Part shown: piece after piece, positions 11,012-21,998 of the stretch | Layout of the letters: every line of letters begins with the position of its first letter | How positions within the stretch are numbered: position 1 is the stretch's first letter | DNA from: Pleurotus ostreatus/Saccharomyces cerevisiae fusant | Lineage: Eukaryota > Opisthokonta | Direction: 5' to 3' | Assembly (NCBI GenBank): GCA_024196135.1 | Contig: JAMQCK010000224.1 | Coordinates: 1-36,042, forward strand | Length of the DNA stretch: 36,042 bases | Program-made: the position numbers and the translations under genes | Notes under the pieces: model-generated | What the model saw: only the letters and a program-made list of their open reading frames with translations | Database searches by the model: none | What the model was told of the DNA's origin: nothing

Positions 11012-12358
11012 TCACACCTCGCCATACAGCATGATGAACTGATCCACAGTCGACCTTTTCAAGAGGTCCTCCTTCCCCATCGACAAAGAATCTCGGTCGC
11101 TACCAGACGAATCCTCCGCTCCGTCGCTCTCCTCGCTGCTGTATATGGTCTCCATCAGGCCGTCCAGCGCAGACGAGATCATCGGTGGCGGGATAGGGAA
11201 GTCCGTCAGATCTAGAGAGGAGCTCGTTGTTACAGTGCTCAACGTCTCCGAGCTCGGTCCCGTCACGATGAGCGCTGGCGCGAAGAGGTCCTGCTTGGGC
11301 ATGCCCTTCTCCGCGGAGAAGACGGAGAGGTCGGGGCCAGAGGACAGGCGCCAGTTCACCAGCACGCCGCGCTTGACCTCCATGCTCCGCGTCTGCGCCC
11401 GACGGACTTCGTAGATGTCGGCGCTGGCGATGCTGTCCGAATCCGAGCTTGAGGTCGACGCGCTGTCGATGGAGGTGAAGGAGGACGAGCCGCTCGTGCT
11501 GGAGAACGTGCCGGAGACGGAGGACTCGTTCGAGGTGGACGGGGAGACGATGACGCGAGAATCAGCGAAACACGAGCGTGAGGACGCGTCTTCAGCGTCC
11601 GCCCAAGCCCGGCGCTTGACGCTTTGGAGGCCGGCCTGGTTGAGCAGATTATGCAGGTTCGAGTCGGAGCCATAGAACATGCCGTGGTCCGACTCTGACG
11701 CGCGGATAACATAGACTTCGTCTTCAGAACTGGCTTCGTTAACGATACGTTCGGCGGAGATATCTTTCTCTAGATCTGCCCAGCGAATCGTGGTTCCCCG
11801 CGTGAAGGCGGGGGTCGGCGTCTGCTTTTCCACAGCGAAAAATGAAGGTTCGGCGGCAGAGGGGAGGAGCGTGACGGGACCCGGCGGCGCAGATGACTTC
11901 AAGATCGACCTTGGCGGGGAGGAAGAGCAAGGGATGGTCGAGTGGTTCATCTTGACGAGACGCCTTGCTGCCAATTGAATCGAGATGCGAGCGTCGTGAG
12001 CAAGATCGCGAAGCCGTGGAGATTGCGTCCAGCACAGTCCAGCCACGACGACGATCGTGAGCGAGCTGACGAGCGCAATGAGAGCGATGCCGATGGGCGT
12101 CAGTTGCAGTGGCTGCCCGAGGCTGTCGAGGAAGGGCGGCAGCGGCATCCCCTCGGCGCGAGAGTCCGGGAAGTAGTATGCGTAGCTTGCTGGGTGGAGT
12201 TCGGCGGGGGCGGGGGATCGTGGGCGTAGGTCGTCGATGCGTTCAGTCGGGTTCGCGAGGGGAGGCCATTTCGAGTCGACGAGCACGCGAGGGAGGTGGT
12301 GCGCGCCCCGCCTTTGGCTCTGACCGTGGTTCTCGAGGGGGGAGAGGATAGGAGCCAT
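11012..12358 (-). CDS. Unknown single-pass membrane protein
   Basis: Single-exon gene of 448 residues that I do not recognise. The start at 12358 is the first in-frame ATG. The N-terminal 85 residues are Pro-rich and polar. One strong membrane helix follows at about residues 88-110 (LTPIGIALIALVSSLTIVVV), then a basic flank, then a long Ser/Thr-rich acidic region with runs such as SSTSGSSSFTSIDSAS. No signal peptide precedes the helix and no enzyme motif is visible. The cytoplasmic or lumenal placement of the tail is uncertain, although the positive residues after the helix suggest the C-terminal part is cytosolic. Basidiomycete genomes carry many such single-helix Ser-rich proteins. An uninterrupted 1.35 kb frame in intron-rich DNA supports it as a real gene. 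Confidence 0.8.
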   Translation of the reverse strand: MAPILSPLENHGQSQRRGAHHLPRVLVDSKWPPLANPTERIDDLRPRSPAPAELHPASYAYYFPDSRAEGMPLPPFLDSLGQPLQLTPIGIALIALVSSLTIVVVAGLCWTQSPRLRDLAHDARISIQLAARRLVKMNHSTIPCSSSPPRSILKSSAPPGPVTLLPSAAEPSFFAVEKQTPTPAFTRGTTIRWADLEKDISAERIVNEASSEDEVYVIRASESDHGMFYGSDSNLHNLLNQAGLQSVKRRAWADAEDASSRSCFADSRVIVSPSTSNESSVSGTFSSTSGSSSFTSIDSASTSSSDSDSIASADIYEVRRAQTRSMEVKRGVLVNWRLSSGPDLSVFSAEKGMPKQDLFAPALIVTGPSSETLSTVTTSSSLDLTDFPIPPPMISSALDGLMETIYSSEESDGAEDSSGSDRDSLSMGKEDLLKRSTVDQFIMLYGEV

Positions 12359-12457
12359 AGGACTGAGGTTGGGATAGCTGCTTGGGTCAAAGAGATGACG
12401 GTAGTGGTCAACTTGGAACCAACATGGAAGTAGCGGCAATGGCTGTCATAATGGCGG

Positions 12458-12465
12458 CACGTGAC
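12458..12465 (-). promoter_or_regulatory. GTCACGTG element
   Basis: CACGTGAC, which reads GTCACGTG on the minus strand, lies 100 bases before the ATG at 12358. It matches the same RTCACRTG consensus as the site before P450-1. The role is inferred. Confidence 0.3.
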
Positions 12466-12697
12466 TAATGCACGCTAGCGCCCACAAGTTTCGACTACGA
12501 GATTTACAAAGCAGCAAGCGAGGCGCCGTACCCTTAGTTATTCCTCGGGTCATTCGCGCGACATTTACGGCAGAAACCCGTTATATTCAGCACAAATCAT
12601 CGTCGTATAAGCCATAGCTCTGCATCGTCAAGTCTGCACGCGCCAATGTCACTGTCGCGTCTGTATCTCCTAAGCGAACGAGTACCTGTACCGGTAC

Positions 12698-13514
12698 CTA
12701 TGTCTCCCCGCGCTTTCCTGGCTCCGAGATCTCGAGGTGCATCCTTGAGTGCCATAGGAATGGCCTACGCGTACACTTCGTCAGTAATTCCAACGAGGAC
12801 TTCGGTGCAGACGCACGCATGTTCTGTTGCCTGTGTATATTCATGTGAGTTGAGAGACAGCTCGGCCTGCGTAACAGAGTCAGTGCTCAGCGCCGACGTG
12901 TACTTGACCGGGCTCTACGTTTCCGCCTGAAATTCAATGAAGAGACGTACCTTACGTATCGCCGCCCGCAAATGGGGCATACGTGCGGTGGCCCGAGGTG
13001 TGCTGGTGGTTGGGGAGGGTCAAAGTAAAGAGTGTCGTCGAAGACGGTGATGGTCAAAGTGGCGGATGCCGATGCATTGTCGAGGGCGGTCGGGCCTGCG
13101 TTGGACGCCCCTGGCGACTGCGAGGACTGTTCTGGCTGCACATATATTAGTACCGGTATAAGGGCAGCGGCTCTGGCAGCGCAGTACGGTAGTACGCACC
13201 TCCGGAGGCCAATACCCCCATCCCTGAATAGACGGGCTGTCCCGAGCGACGAGCTCTGAGTTCATGTCGCTCGAGGACGGCGAGGAGGTTCGTGCCGACC
13301 GTGTATCATATGTGGGATCTGACCCTCGACGAGAGCCAAGGTCGTCTGCTGTATGCCCTTCCTGCTGAGCATTCGCTGAATGTTCGACGCCATGACTGTG
13401 CGATGTCGCGCGACTGGCCTTGTTCCCTGCGTTGGTAGAACCGGACGTTGAGGCGACCATGGTAGTACCTGCCGTCTCGTCCGCCTCCGCGCTGCTGCGC
13501 GTACAGTCAGACAT
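12698..13514 (-). CDS. C2H2 zinc-finger protein, single finger
   Basis: Probable DNA-binding regulator. Exons are 13514-13200, 13135-12951 and 12866-12698, giving 222 residues. The first 150 residues are Ser/Thr/Ala-rich and disordered. The finger CPICGRRYVRPSCLSTHMNIH is assembled across the last intron: Cys158-x2-Cys161-x12-His174-x3-His178. In related fungal proteins with this RRYVRPS-LSTHMN finger a second finger normally follows with a GxxPFxC linker, but here it is missing and the tail is short and basic, ending at 12698. The start is the ATG at 13514; the frame is open further upstream but with no better start. The C-terminus could be longer if a further intron after the finger was missed. 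Target genes are unknown. Confidence 0.72.
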
Positions 13515-14935
13515 GGTCGCGCGGGAGAAGGCGCAGTCTCGAGGGCAGGGTCGCGCGACCTCGACCCATCGGAGGCTGGGCGGTTGATTCACACGGTGTC
13601 CCGTTTTGGCAGTAGTTTATCCACTCAACGAACCTGATGACGGTGGATAAGATGCGGTCAGACGGTCAGCTGGTGGGAGCGTGTAGCCGCAAGGTAGTCG
13701 CTTGGGTTATGGTTGAAGGTCCGGGGATTGGAAAGCCCGAACGGAGGCCACAGTTTGTGAAGGTTGGGAGGCTGGATTGAGTCAGTCTACTATCCAATGT
13801 CGTCGGCTGAGCGTTCACCTTGCCCGCAATGCCGTCCCTGAGTGTCCCCTCTCGAGATCGTTCGTCCATGACTTCTGCCTATGACACATGAAGATGTCTG
13901 ATGGCATAGGGCAGTAATTTCCTGGCGCAATGCAAGAGGTGCGCTCCGGCGCCACAACGCAGGCAGCATTGCAGGCCGAGTCAAGCGGCGAAGTCGATGC
14001 GTGAGATAGTGAGCTCCTTACTTAATAGACAGACGCCTCAATTCTTGACATGAGCAACGCATCTTTTGACGGAGCCCGAAGTAGCGCAGCAGCTGAATTC
14101 CGGACGAAAATGATACAGGTTCAAGTTTGGGTTCAGCCCGGAGTGGGACCAGCGAGCACGTGCTGTCGGTGATTTCCGAAACAGGACAGCCTCCGGTGAT
14201 GCGCCCACACCCGCACCTGGCCTCCACCACCACGGGCAAGCGCTGAGTACCGATTTCCAGACGCTTTCCAGCCTATTGCGCGGAGATCAAATGCACTGTT
14301 CTGCAGAATATGCATAGTATACGGGCGACTGTGGCACTGACGCCACCGTGACTAGTCCTCGCAAGGAAGATCGCGGCCAGCTCGGCCAATGCGGTAGTTA
14401 TATCGAGCCAAGGCAACGGATTTCACATGTAGCTGTGAACTCAATGTGAGTGTTCCGGATGTCGTGGTCATGATAACATCGACAGGCAGACGCAACCGTA
14501 CTCTTTTGGCCAGCAGGCGCGAAAGTTCTCTCTGCCGGTGCTGAAGGTCTCTCCTCCCTCTTTCCTTGGTTTTGGACGGGTATGCGATTCGCCACCTTCA
14601 GGATCAAATCATCTGTATATTTCAGTACGAATGTTGCCTTCGCGCGCACTGAAGACGGACCTTGATTGTCAACCCTTTTTGTGGGCGGACCATTGAGGCG
14701 CGCTTAGCTGAGGTGACATCCAGCACGCCAGCGCGCCTATTCGTAACAGGAAACTCGAATCAAGTAGCAAGTGCCTGCTGCGGGTTGCCGTGAACGAGAT
14801 TGAGGCGTGCATCAGTCCATCGCTTTATCACAGTGAGTCCACCCTGCACACGCCTCCGAGTCCTATTCTGATTGTTGTCGACTTCTTTTGTCAGCGCCCG
14901 GAGCGAAGCAGCGCGATTCGATCACAATGGGACGT

Positions 14936-15265
14936 CCTTGCCTAGACGGAAGGCTTCTCCGCGTCGGGCATGGGCGTCTTGCGCTACCCATAGACCTGAC
15001 TCCGCGCCGAGTCACCATAGGCGCTTCCATTGTAGTCCCATGCGGCTCCGACGACCAACTCAGCGACAATAGTTGACCACAATAGTGACGCGAGCGTGCC
15101 TCGAGCTGTGGAGGACACGTCACCGCGAAGGGCTAACCGGCACCCTGGCGCTTGTTCGTGGTCTTCTATTCACTATCTGCAAATCAACTCCGTGCCTCGG
15201 CTTAGGCGACCATGGTTCTCGGGCTGTCCTATTGGAAGGCGAGTCTCGTTGATGGCGGGTGGGGC
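14936..15265 (+). repeat. Diverged tandem duplication, copy A
   Basis: This segment aligns with copy B about 875 bases downstream. The best-conserved core starts AATGGGACGTCCTTG followed by a CTAGA-GGA-GGCTTCTCCG pattern. Further matches include CGAGCTGTGGAGGA, GGTCTTCTA and GGGCTGTCCTATTG in the same order. Similarity upstream to about 14510 is weaker. No terminal repeats or coding capacity were recognised. Confidence 0.65.
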
Positions 15266-15811
15266 GTCTGACTGAATTCTTCGCGCTCTGCGCCCTCTTG
15301 CCTCATGTTAACCATGCCCTTCACCGCTCTCGGGCACAGGATGCTTGTCCCGGTTGGCACCATGCAGGGCACGTCACCAGGGACGCTCTGACTAGGTGTG
15401 CGGCACGTTCTGGGCAGATCTGATTTTACAGGTAGCGCGCGTAAGCCCTCTCTCCAGCTGTAAGGGGTTTCTCTCTTCTACCTCGCCGTCAAATTTTGAT
15501 CTGACATGCGCTTCTTCATCCCCAAGATTCAATCCCAAGCGTCGCCTTCGCACAGACCGAATCGCTTGAGACCTTCAAGGTCAATCTCCGACGTGTATGC
15601 CATTCTATTGTGGCCGAACCTATGAAGCGTGCTGACTACCGATGTTCTCCAGTGCGCTTACGCGACCACCTGCGAGAGGAAAGCTGAAGAAGACCGCTGT
15701 TGGCTCCTGCGTGGAGTCGCGGTCGAAATTCGCGCGCTTTCGATTGACTTTCATCTATTTGTTATCGCTACGCTTCATCGCGCGCGAGGTGAACCGGCGC
15801 AGACCAGTAGT

Positions 15812-16135
15812 AATGGGACGACCTTGTCTAGATGGAGGGCTTCTCCGTGGCGGGGACTGGGTACTTGCGCTTCCCATGTACCTGGTCTCGCGCCGGCCGA
15901 CTCACTGATACATGGCCTTCATTACAGGCGGATCCGACAATCAACACGCCGGGTGTAGTCTTCCATGCGGCGTGGGCGTGCTTCGAGCTGTTGAGGAACA
16001 TCAGGTCCGACCAGCACCCCAGCGCTTATTTGCTGTCTTCTAGTCGTTGTCTCCACGCCACCTTGGTGACTCGAGTGAAGAGACCGTTGGGCTTGTCCTA
16101 TTGACAGGTGCGCGTCTGTATGCGGTAGCCTGAGC
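15812..16135 (+). repeat. Diverged tandem duplication, copy B
   Basis: Second copy of the segment at 14936. Conserved blocks occur in the same order and spacing (offset about 874-876 bases): AATGGGACGACCTTG, GGCTTCTCCG, CGAGCTGTTGAGGA, GTCTTCTAG and GGGCTTGTCCTATTG. Many substitutions separate the copies, so the event is old. Confidence 0.65.
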
Positions 16136-16727
16136 ACGGTGCTAGCTAGTGATTGCGCACTCTTGCGCTCCGCGCCGCCCGTGAGCTGTGGCCTCACCGC
16201 CTCAGAGCATGCCCGCGGAGTTCAAATCTGCGCCAACCATGGTCGATGCGATGTCCCTCTCCCCAGAGCTGACAGAAGAATCGCATGCGCCCACAAAATA
16301 CCGTCTCAATAGCAAACTTTCTCCATTGATGGTCCGGGCTCGATGCGCTCGGGCGCGGCCAATTTTGCAGTCGAACCGTGAACCGCAAGTCGAACCGCGT
16401 CTACCCGCGAGGCGCGGAACCAAAGCGGAATCAAAAGGAACCAACTTGTTATCCCCGAATATCCGTAAGGCTGCGACTGTCGTAGGCGCCTGCCATTACG
16501 GATGCCTACCGCACGACGACAGTGCGCAGGCGCAAAATTCTGGGACGTCAAAGCTTTCCTGCGCAATGGGCGTCAGGGATTTCTGGCATCCTGCGTAGCT
16601 TTTACCTGAGAAGGCTCGCAGCTTGTCGTCTCTGGTACCGTTGCTTTCTCGACAGATGCGATCTGTCTGGTGTCTTCATAGCGTGCATAAATGATAGAGG
16701 CAATGACAGTGGTTTACATTCTATAGC

Positions 16728-17949
16728 TCATCCGCAACAGCCGCGAGATCGCGGTCGAGGGGTGAACATCAAGTGCGAAGGGTATTCTACGACATCAATA
16801 GATGCTCGAAGCTCGCTTGGAGATAAGTCATTGACGGCAGCATTAAATAGTCGCATAACTTCAGCGATGTCAGGACGAGTCTCAGGATCTTTAGTGAGCA
16901 TGGCTTCGGTAAGCGGACGCAGGAAGTCAAGTCCAGAGTAGACCTTGGCGAGCGGTGAGTACCATGAGGGCACCACGAGTGATAGCGGACTCACCGAGAC
17001 CATGTCCCTCATGATGACGTGACCAAACTGATAGATATCGACCTTGAAGGGATCGTAAGGTGTCTCCCAAGAAAGCTCGGGGACCGTTCTGTCCTGGCCA
17101 AAGACGCCTGTCACTTTCGAATCCTTACTTGGCAGTTGAGTTGCCAGCCCGAAATCGATGACAAAATATCGTGTATATCCGACATCTGCACGGTCCCGAT
17201 GCTCGACCCCGAAAGTGGAACCGTCTGGAGTGACGTGTGGAGAAGCGAAATGGAAACCGTAAGGGAATAAGTCGGATGGGTCGAGCATCAAGTTGTAAGT
17301 GCAAAAGTCCCTTTGAGTCGGCGCGTTAGCGATGAGTGTATCAGAGGGTGGCGAACAGACCTATGCGCAATGTTGTTCTCATGCAGTAATTGCATCGTCT
17401 ATCGAAGTATGAGCGAGCTCTGCCGTGGGGTCTGCATTGACTATACCTCAAAGAACTGTGTGAGTGCTTGTACGACTTGCTCGAGTCGAGAGAACGGAGG
17501 ATCGTAATAGTCTCGAAGCAGAGGGAGCACGAGTATGACCTCGTTGTCATCCTCCGCTAAAGGTATGATATCCAGCACTAGCACGGCATGATTGCGTGGA
17601 TCGTTCGCCAAGCGATTCAGGCGCCGCAAAACGGGAACCTCGTCTGACCATGTCTGGGTTGTGCGTAGCACAACGGGCCTACCGTCGGAAAGGCGGATAG
17701 CATCAAGTACGGTAGGATGCTATGCGACGATCAGAGGGGATACTAGAGGAGTCTGGCGGATGTACGTACCCTACTTTTCCGCTCGTCTTCGTACCACATC
17801 GGGCCGAATTGGTACCAGCGCTTCTCAGTTTGTCGTGTTGGAGTGTGCTGGGGGTCATATCGAGGCCGCAACTGATATCCACGATGCTTCAAAAAATCGA
17901 ACCGGCTTTTCCAGCGGATCTCAGAGGGATAAAATTCCCTGTCTGCCAT
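16728..17949 (-). CDS. Kinase-like protein, paralog A
   Basis: Member of a lineage-expanded basidiomycete protein-kinase-like family. Exons are 17949-17770, 17719-17447, 17398-17361, 17310-16995 and 16943-16728, giving 340 residues. The N-terminal family segment RGYQLRPRYDP is near residues 23-33. The catalytic loop AHRDFCTYN (Asp165, Asn170) is assembled across an intron, and the metal-binding IDFGLAT has Asp216. The position usually holding the ATP-anchoring lysine reads VVLR (Arg79), and no glycine-rich loop is visible. The C-lobe has VPELS and KVDIYQFGHVI. A 38-base exon encodes the helix before the catalytic loop. Activity is doubtful given the lysine change, and it may be a pseudokinase or use another residue. 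Paralog B lies 2.8 kb downstream on the same strand. Confidence 0.9.
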
Positions 17950-18352
17950 CGCCAGTGTCAATGCGGGGGGGAGGGGGCAACAAGTTCAATGGTCCGCGGT
18001 CGCAGCTTGACAGTTTGTGCATGTTGATCAATGGGCTCTGCTCGATTGATGGCCGCGCTGCGGCTGATCACACACGACTGTTGTGCGTGGCGGGCACTGA
18101 AAGCTTATTTGTGCTTCGAATGAGCACCGAACCTCCCTTGAACTAGTTGGCCTGTTCAAGGCCCATGCAATACAGAATTGCCGCATCGGTCCTGGTCAAG
18201 GCATCAGCAGGCTAGATCTCCCCGGTCCCGCTGGGAGCTGGGGTCATGCACCCGCTCTGGTATTTACCGAGTCACTGGCAGGGCGGACCATCTACAGGGT
18301 TACCCAGGTGCATTGTCGCTTGTTCCCACACCTTGATAAGCGCCCACCACAG
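17950..18352. other. Divergent promoter region
   Basis: Intergenic DNA between kinase-like paralog A (minus) and the 344-residue gene (plus). A G-run is present at about 17964-17976. I see no gene. Confidence 0.5.
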
Positions 18353-18358
18353 TATAAA
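18353..18358 (+). promoter_or_regulatory. TATA box of the 344-residue gene
   Basis: TATAAA lies 57 bases before the ATG at 18410, which is a suitable distance for a short 5' leader and supports both the strand and the chosen start. Confidence 0.55.
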
Positions 18359-18409
18359 GGACCGGCGAGATGGGTCGTCGAACTACCAAAGTGAAGCCCC
18401 TCAGCTGCC

Positions 18410-19795
18410 ATGTCTCGTCGACCAAGTAACAATCAGCCTCCTTCAAAGCCGGACCCCAAGGAGGTTCGGCGCGAATTGAGAGAGGCCTCCTCTCGCCTGT
18501 CTGAATTCGATGAAGGACAGCAACGCGAATTTCGCCAGATGCTCAACGAGTGAGTCCTCGTCTTCGTTTACGAGTGTCACTGATACCACAGTCATCCAAG
18601 CTCTCGGCGTGATTTGAACCATTGGACACGGAGTACCAGCTTCGTCAGAGGTCTCACAGAGCTGAACCAAACGATGGCGGCGGCAAACAACGAGGCCTAT
18701 GCCCGAGCGAGAAATGTCGCGAATGAAGTTCTGGTTAGGCTTTCCATATTGTCTACCGATGCAGACGACTGAGCTTCGTGCCCAGACTCGGTCGGAGGAG
18801 CTTCGTCGCCTTAACGCTCAAGCCGCCAATGCTCCGCCTGGACCGGCGGCTCCTCCGGCGGCTCCCCCGCGCATGCCAACGCCTCCTCCCGCGCCACCCC
18901 AGCAGAACCCTTCCGTTCAAATTTCCCGTCACATCCAGCCTTGGCGCGATCTACAGCGATCCGCTGATAGCGAGTATAGCTTTGCCCCTCGAGGAGCTTC
19001 CACGCTTCCTAGGTAGGTTGTGGCCGCAATATCTTGACATGATTAATACACATTCTCATCGTTCACTAGGGATCACCATCGCCCTCAGCCCACCCTCGAC
19101 TACTCATTTGATCCGCCTCGGGCCCCAAGCGGTGATTACAACAGGGGCGGTTTAGCGCCGCCCACGAGGAGGGTGGCATCGAGTAGCCAGCCTGACTTTG
19201 GGTACGATGCCAGTGATTCTCGAACGTTGCACTCACTCACTCGATACTTGTTCGGCAGCTCCCAACCGCCCTTCCGACAGACGCACCGTCCTCAGATCAG
19301 CGCAGTTGGTGGACGCCCGGCCTCGGTGAGGAGCCATTACAGCAACGCTCCTAGTACTACTTCGAGCGGGTCGACTGGGACGTGAGTCTTCTCGACTTGT
19401 TCCAGCGCTCTCTTCTCACCTATTCTCTAGTCTTTATGTTCACTCGTGCGTTTGATGCTAGGTTGTACGTTGACTGACCAGCTCAATCATGACGTCTCTT
19501 CAGCTCGGACGAGTCCCACCAATCCCACCGTTCTCCCCAGCCCAACCATCCTCAAGCATCCGGCCATTCTCACCCGTCGCACCAATCGACGCACGCCGGC
19601 GGGACTCACGCGTCTTCCAGCCACGGGTACGTTGGGCTTTGTTCTTCCAAAATGAGACTAACACCGCGACCCAGCGCCGGCCCATCGCATGCGTCTCACG
19701 GCTCGTCTCACCGGTGAGTGAATGAATGTTTGGTCGCAATATCGTCCTGACTTTCTAGGCACTCGGGCACGTCGAGGAGGTCCTCTGGCCACTAA
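18410..19795 (+). CDS. Unknown Pro-rich protein with His/Ser-rich tail
   Basis: I do not recognise this gene. Eight exons (18410-18549, 18592-18733, 18786-19012, 19070-19381, 19431-19445, 19504-19626, 19675-19713, 19759-19795) give 344 residues. All introns are GT-AG, mostly 42-58 bases, and all but one interrupt the frame in phase 2. The N-terminal 115 residues are polar and helical (EVRRELREASSRLSEFDEGQ) and may form a coiled coil. A Pro/Ala block (PPGPAAPPAAPPRMPTPPPA) follows, then an Arg/Gly/Ser region. The last 65 residues are dominated by Ser-His pairs (SHQSH, GHSHPSHQS, SHASHGSSHRH). No signal peptide, membrane helix or enzyme motif was seen. A 15-base exon at 19431 is needed to keep the frame. 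The His-rich tail suggests metal or RNA contact, but that is inference. Confidence 0.72.
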
Positions 19796-20764
19796 GCAAT
19801 GGCGTGGCGCACAAGTCCGTTATGGCATCAATCAAGGTCCCTGCGAAAGCTCGCTCGCTCGCACAAGTGTATCAACTCGCTGGTTTTTCTCCTTCTTTTC
19901 TTTGCCTTATGTTCCCGCATCTCTTCTGTTCGCGTGGGCTTCGACCCACAATTATGCCTACTTTTTCTTCCCTTCTCTGATTCCTCTCTCTCGTGCGCCA
20001 TGTCGAGTACGACATGGCGCCCCTCTTGTTTCATTTCTCGTGGCTCTCCCTTGTACCAATATTGACGACTTGACGGTTTCCTTACGACTATTACGACGAC
20101 ATCCTCCCTGGTAGCGGTGCTATATGTTCCTTCTCGTATCTTGCTTTTATACACGCTCCTTTGTACGCTCTAGTTCGTTGTCGATGTTTTCTCAATATAT
20201 ACACCCACTCTCCTTAACTTTGCCTGACTGGCGTTTGTCGAGCGCATGCGACGACTGGCGCCTGCGGAAAGGACCATCTGCATGACACGAGGACAACAAT
20301 TACCGGCCAAGTTGAGGCGTCCACGCTCAATCCGGCTGCGCGGTCGAAACAGGATCCGCGGTTCGAGCCGTGGCTAAGAACAATGAACGGAATTGAAGCG
20401 GAACCAGGCGGGACCAAATCGATATATCCTCAAATACCCTGACGGACGTTATTGGCTGTCACCTTCGAAAGCGCGGTTCAATCGAAAAGAAACGTATTTG
20501 ACCCCGTACTATCAAGAGCATGCGCCGTGGCTGGCGGTAACATCGCTGGTCAAGTTAATAGGGCACTTTTCGTGGCGCTTTTGTTGGTCGTACAAGGGAA
20601 GGAGTTCGAAGACGATGTTACCGACTTGATTTTGCACACTCTGGAGCAGTTGCGATTCAAGGTTCACATACTTGACAAGTTACGAACTCGTGCAGGCAAA
20701 GCAAATTGTGTAGCGAATGAAAACGTCGAGGAGAGGAAGGCGTACATATCGACGGGACGATATA
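19796..20764. other. Region between 344-residue gene and kinase paralog B
   Basis: Pyrimidine-rich DNA from about 19866 to 20060 probably forms the 3' leader of the gene ending at 19795. It contains the inverted repeat listed separately. The rest up to 20764 holds short frames only. Confidence 0.5.
19995..20020. repeat. Perfect 11-base inverted repeat
   Basis: GCGCCATGTCG at 19995-20005, spacer AGTA, and CGACATGGCGC at 20010-20020 form a perfect hairpin. It lies about 200 bases beyond the stop of the 344-residue gene, probably in its 3' untranslated region. As RNA it would make a stable GC-rich stem with a tetraloop. Confidence 0.85.
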
Positions 20765-21998
20765 TCAGCAACAGCTTCGGCGAGCTAGCCGCGGGCGCTC
20801 GGTGAAGTGCAGGCGAGAGTAGGTAGTCGGCCAGATCTCTTTCTGAAGCTCGGCGGATGGCAGGCTCGCCATAATATCTTGCACGTGCTGGAGTGCTTCG
20901 GTGGCGGTTGGGCGTTGAGATGGGTCTGGCCGGGTCATGCTTTCGGCAAGAGGACGTAGAAAATCAAGGCCGATATACAGCTGAAAGTAGTCAGCGGGGC
21001 CGAAGAATGTAGGTGAGCGATTCTAACTCACTTCCACCATATCATGCATGATAACATGCCCGAACTGGTAGACGTCGACCATTAACGGGTTGTAGGGCTT
21101 GTCCCAGGATAGCTCTGGGACCGTTTTATCCGCACCGTATACGCCAGTTACAAGTGCGTGCTTGTGCGTCAATAAAGTAGGCAGCCCAAAGTCAATAAGG
21201 AAATAGCGTATCGACGGAACAGCAACTCGATCGCGAAAGGGCAGTCCGAGAGCTTGTCCGTCTCTTGTGAAGCGCGACATCACAAAATGGAAGCCGTCAG
21301 GGAAGAGGTCCGTAGGATCCAGCATGATGTTGTAAGTGCAAAAGTCTCTGTAACGCAGTTCAGCAACGCTTTTGTGGTGACAATTGACGGCCGCTGAGCG
21401 TACCTATGCGCAATATTATGGTCATGCAGAAATTGCATCATCTAGATGAAGGCAGAGGTTTGCATAGCCCTCGGGTTACCGACGCAGAAACTTACCTCCA
21501 GAAGTTGCACAAGGGCATGTAAGACCTGGCGAGGGCAAGAGAAAGGTGGATCATAATACCCGCGAAGGAGGGGCATGACGACCAGGAGCTCATCGTCGCT
21601 ATCGGGAAGAGGAAATATATCTAGCAGTGGTGCTACCCGGTTGCGAGGGTCCGACCGCAACTGCTCGAGCCGTAGCAGAATGGGTATCTCATCCGACCAA
21701 GTCGCCGCTCTACGGAGCACGACAGGCGAATTGTCGCTTATGCGAACTGCATCCAAGACGGATGGACGCTGTAACGGCATCAATGCGTAAAATTTACAAG
21801 TGAGATGCGAAGGCTACGAACAAACATCGCGATTTCATCCTCGGGGTACGGGTTCGACACATCACACCGACGCCGGTGTTCACGAGAAGGGACATGTAGG
21901 GGGTCGTATCTTGGCCGAAGTCGATAGCCACGACGTTCGATAAAGCAGAAATGATCCTGCCAGAATATTTCATGTGGCAAGACTTTAGAGGCGCGCAT
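20765..21998 (-). CDS. Kinase-like protein, paralog B
   Basis: Second member of the kinase-like pair. Exons are 21998-21822, 21768-21496, 21441-21404, 21347-21032 and 20980-20765, giving 339 residues. Exons two to five have exactly the same lengths as in paralog A (273, 38, 316, 216 bases). Shared motifs are RGYRLRPRYDP, AHRDFCTYN in the catalytic loop, IDFGLPT, VPELS and VDVYQFGHVI. As in paralog A, the lysine of the ATP site is replaced (VVLR). The start is the ATG at 21998, preceded by in-frame codons without a better match to A. The shared introns and sequence indicate a gene duplication, with the Pro/His-rich gene now between the copies. The biological role of this family is not known. 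Confidence 0.9.

Larger units (their letters stand above)
13515..16727. other. Gene-poor region with diverged duplication
   Basis: I found no supportable gene in this 3.2 kb. Frames are short, overlap on both strands and have no motif. The main structure is the tandem pair of diverged segments listed below. Confidence 0.6.

Noticed and set aside
12359..12439. N-terminal extension of the 448-residue membrane protein
   Set aside because: The extra 27 codons start at TTG, not ATG; the first ATG is at 12358.
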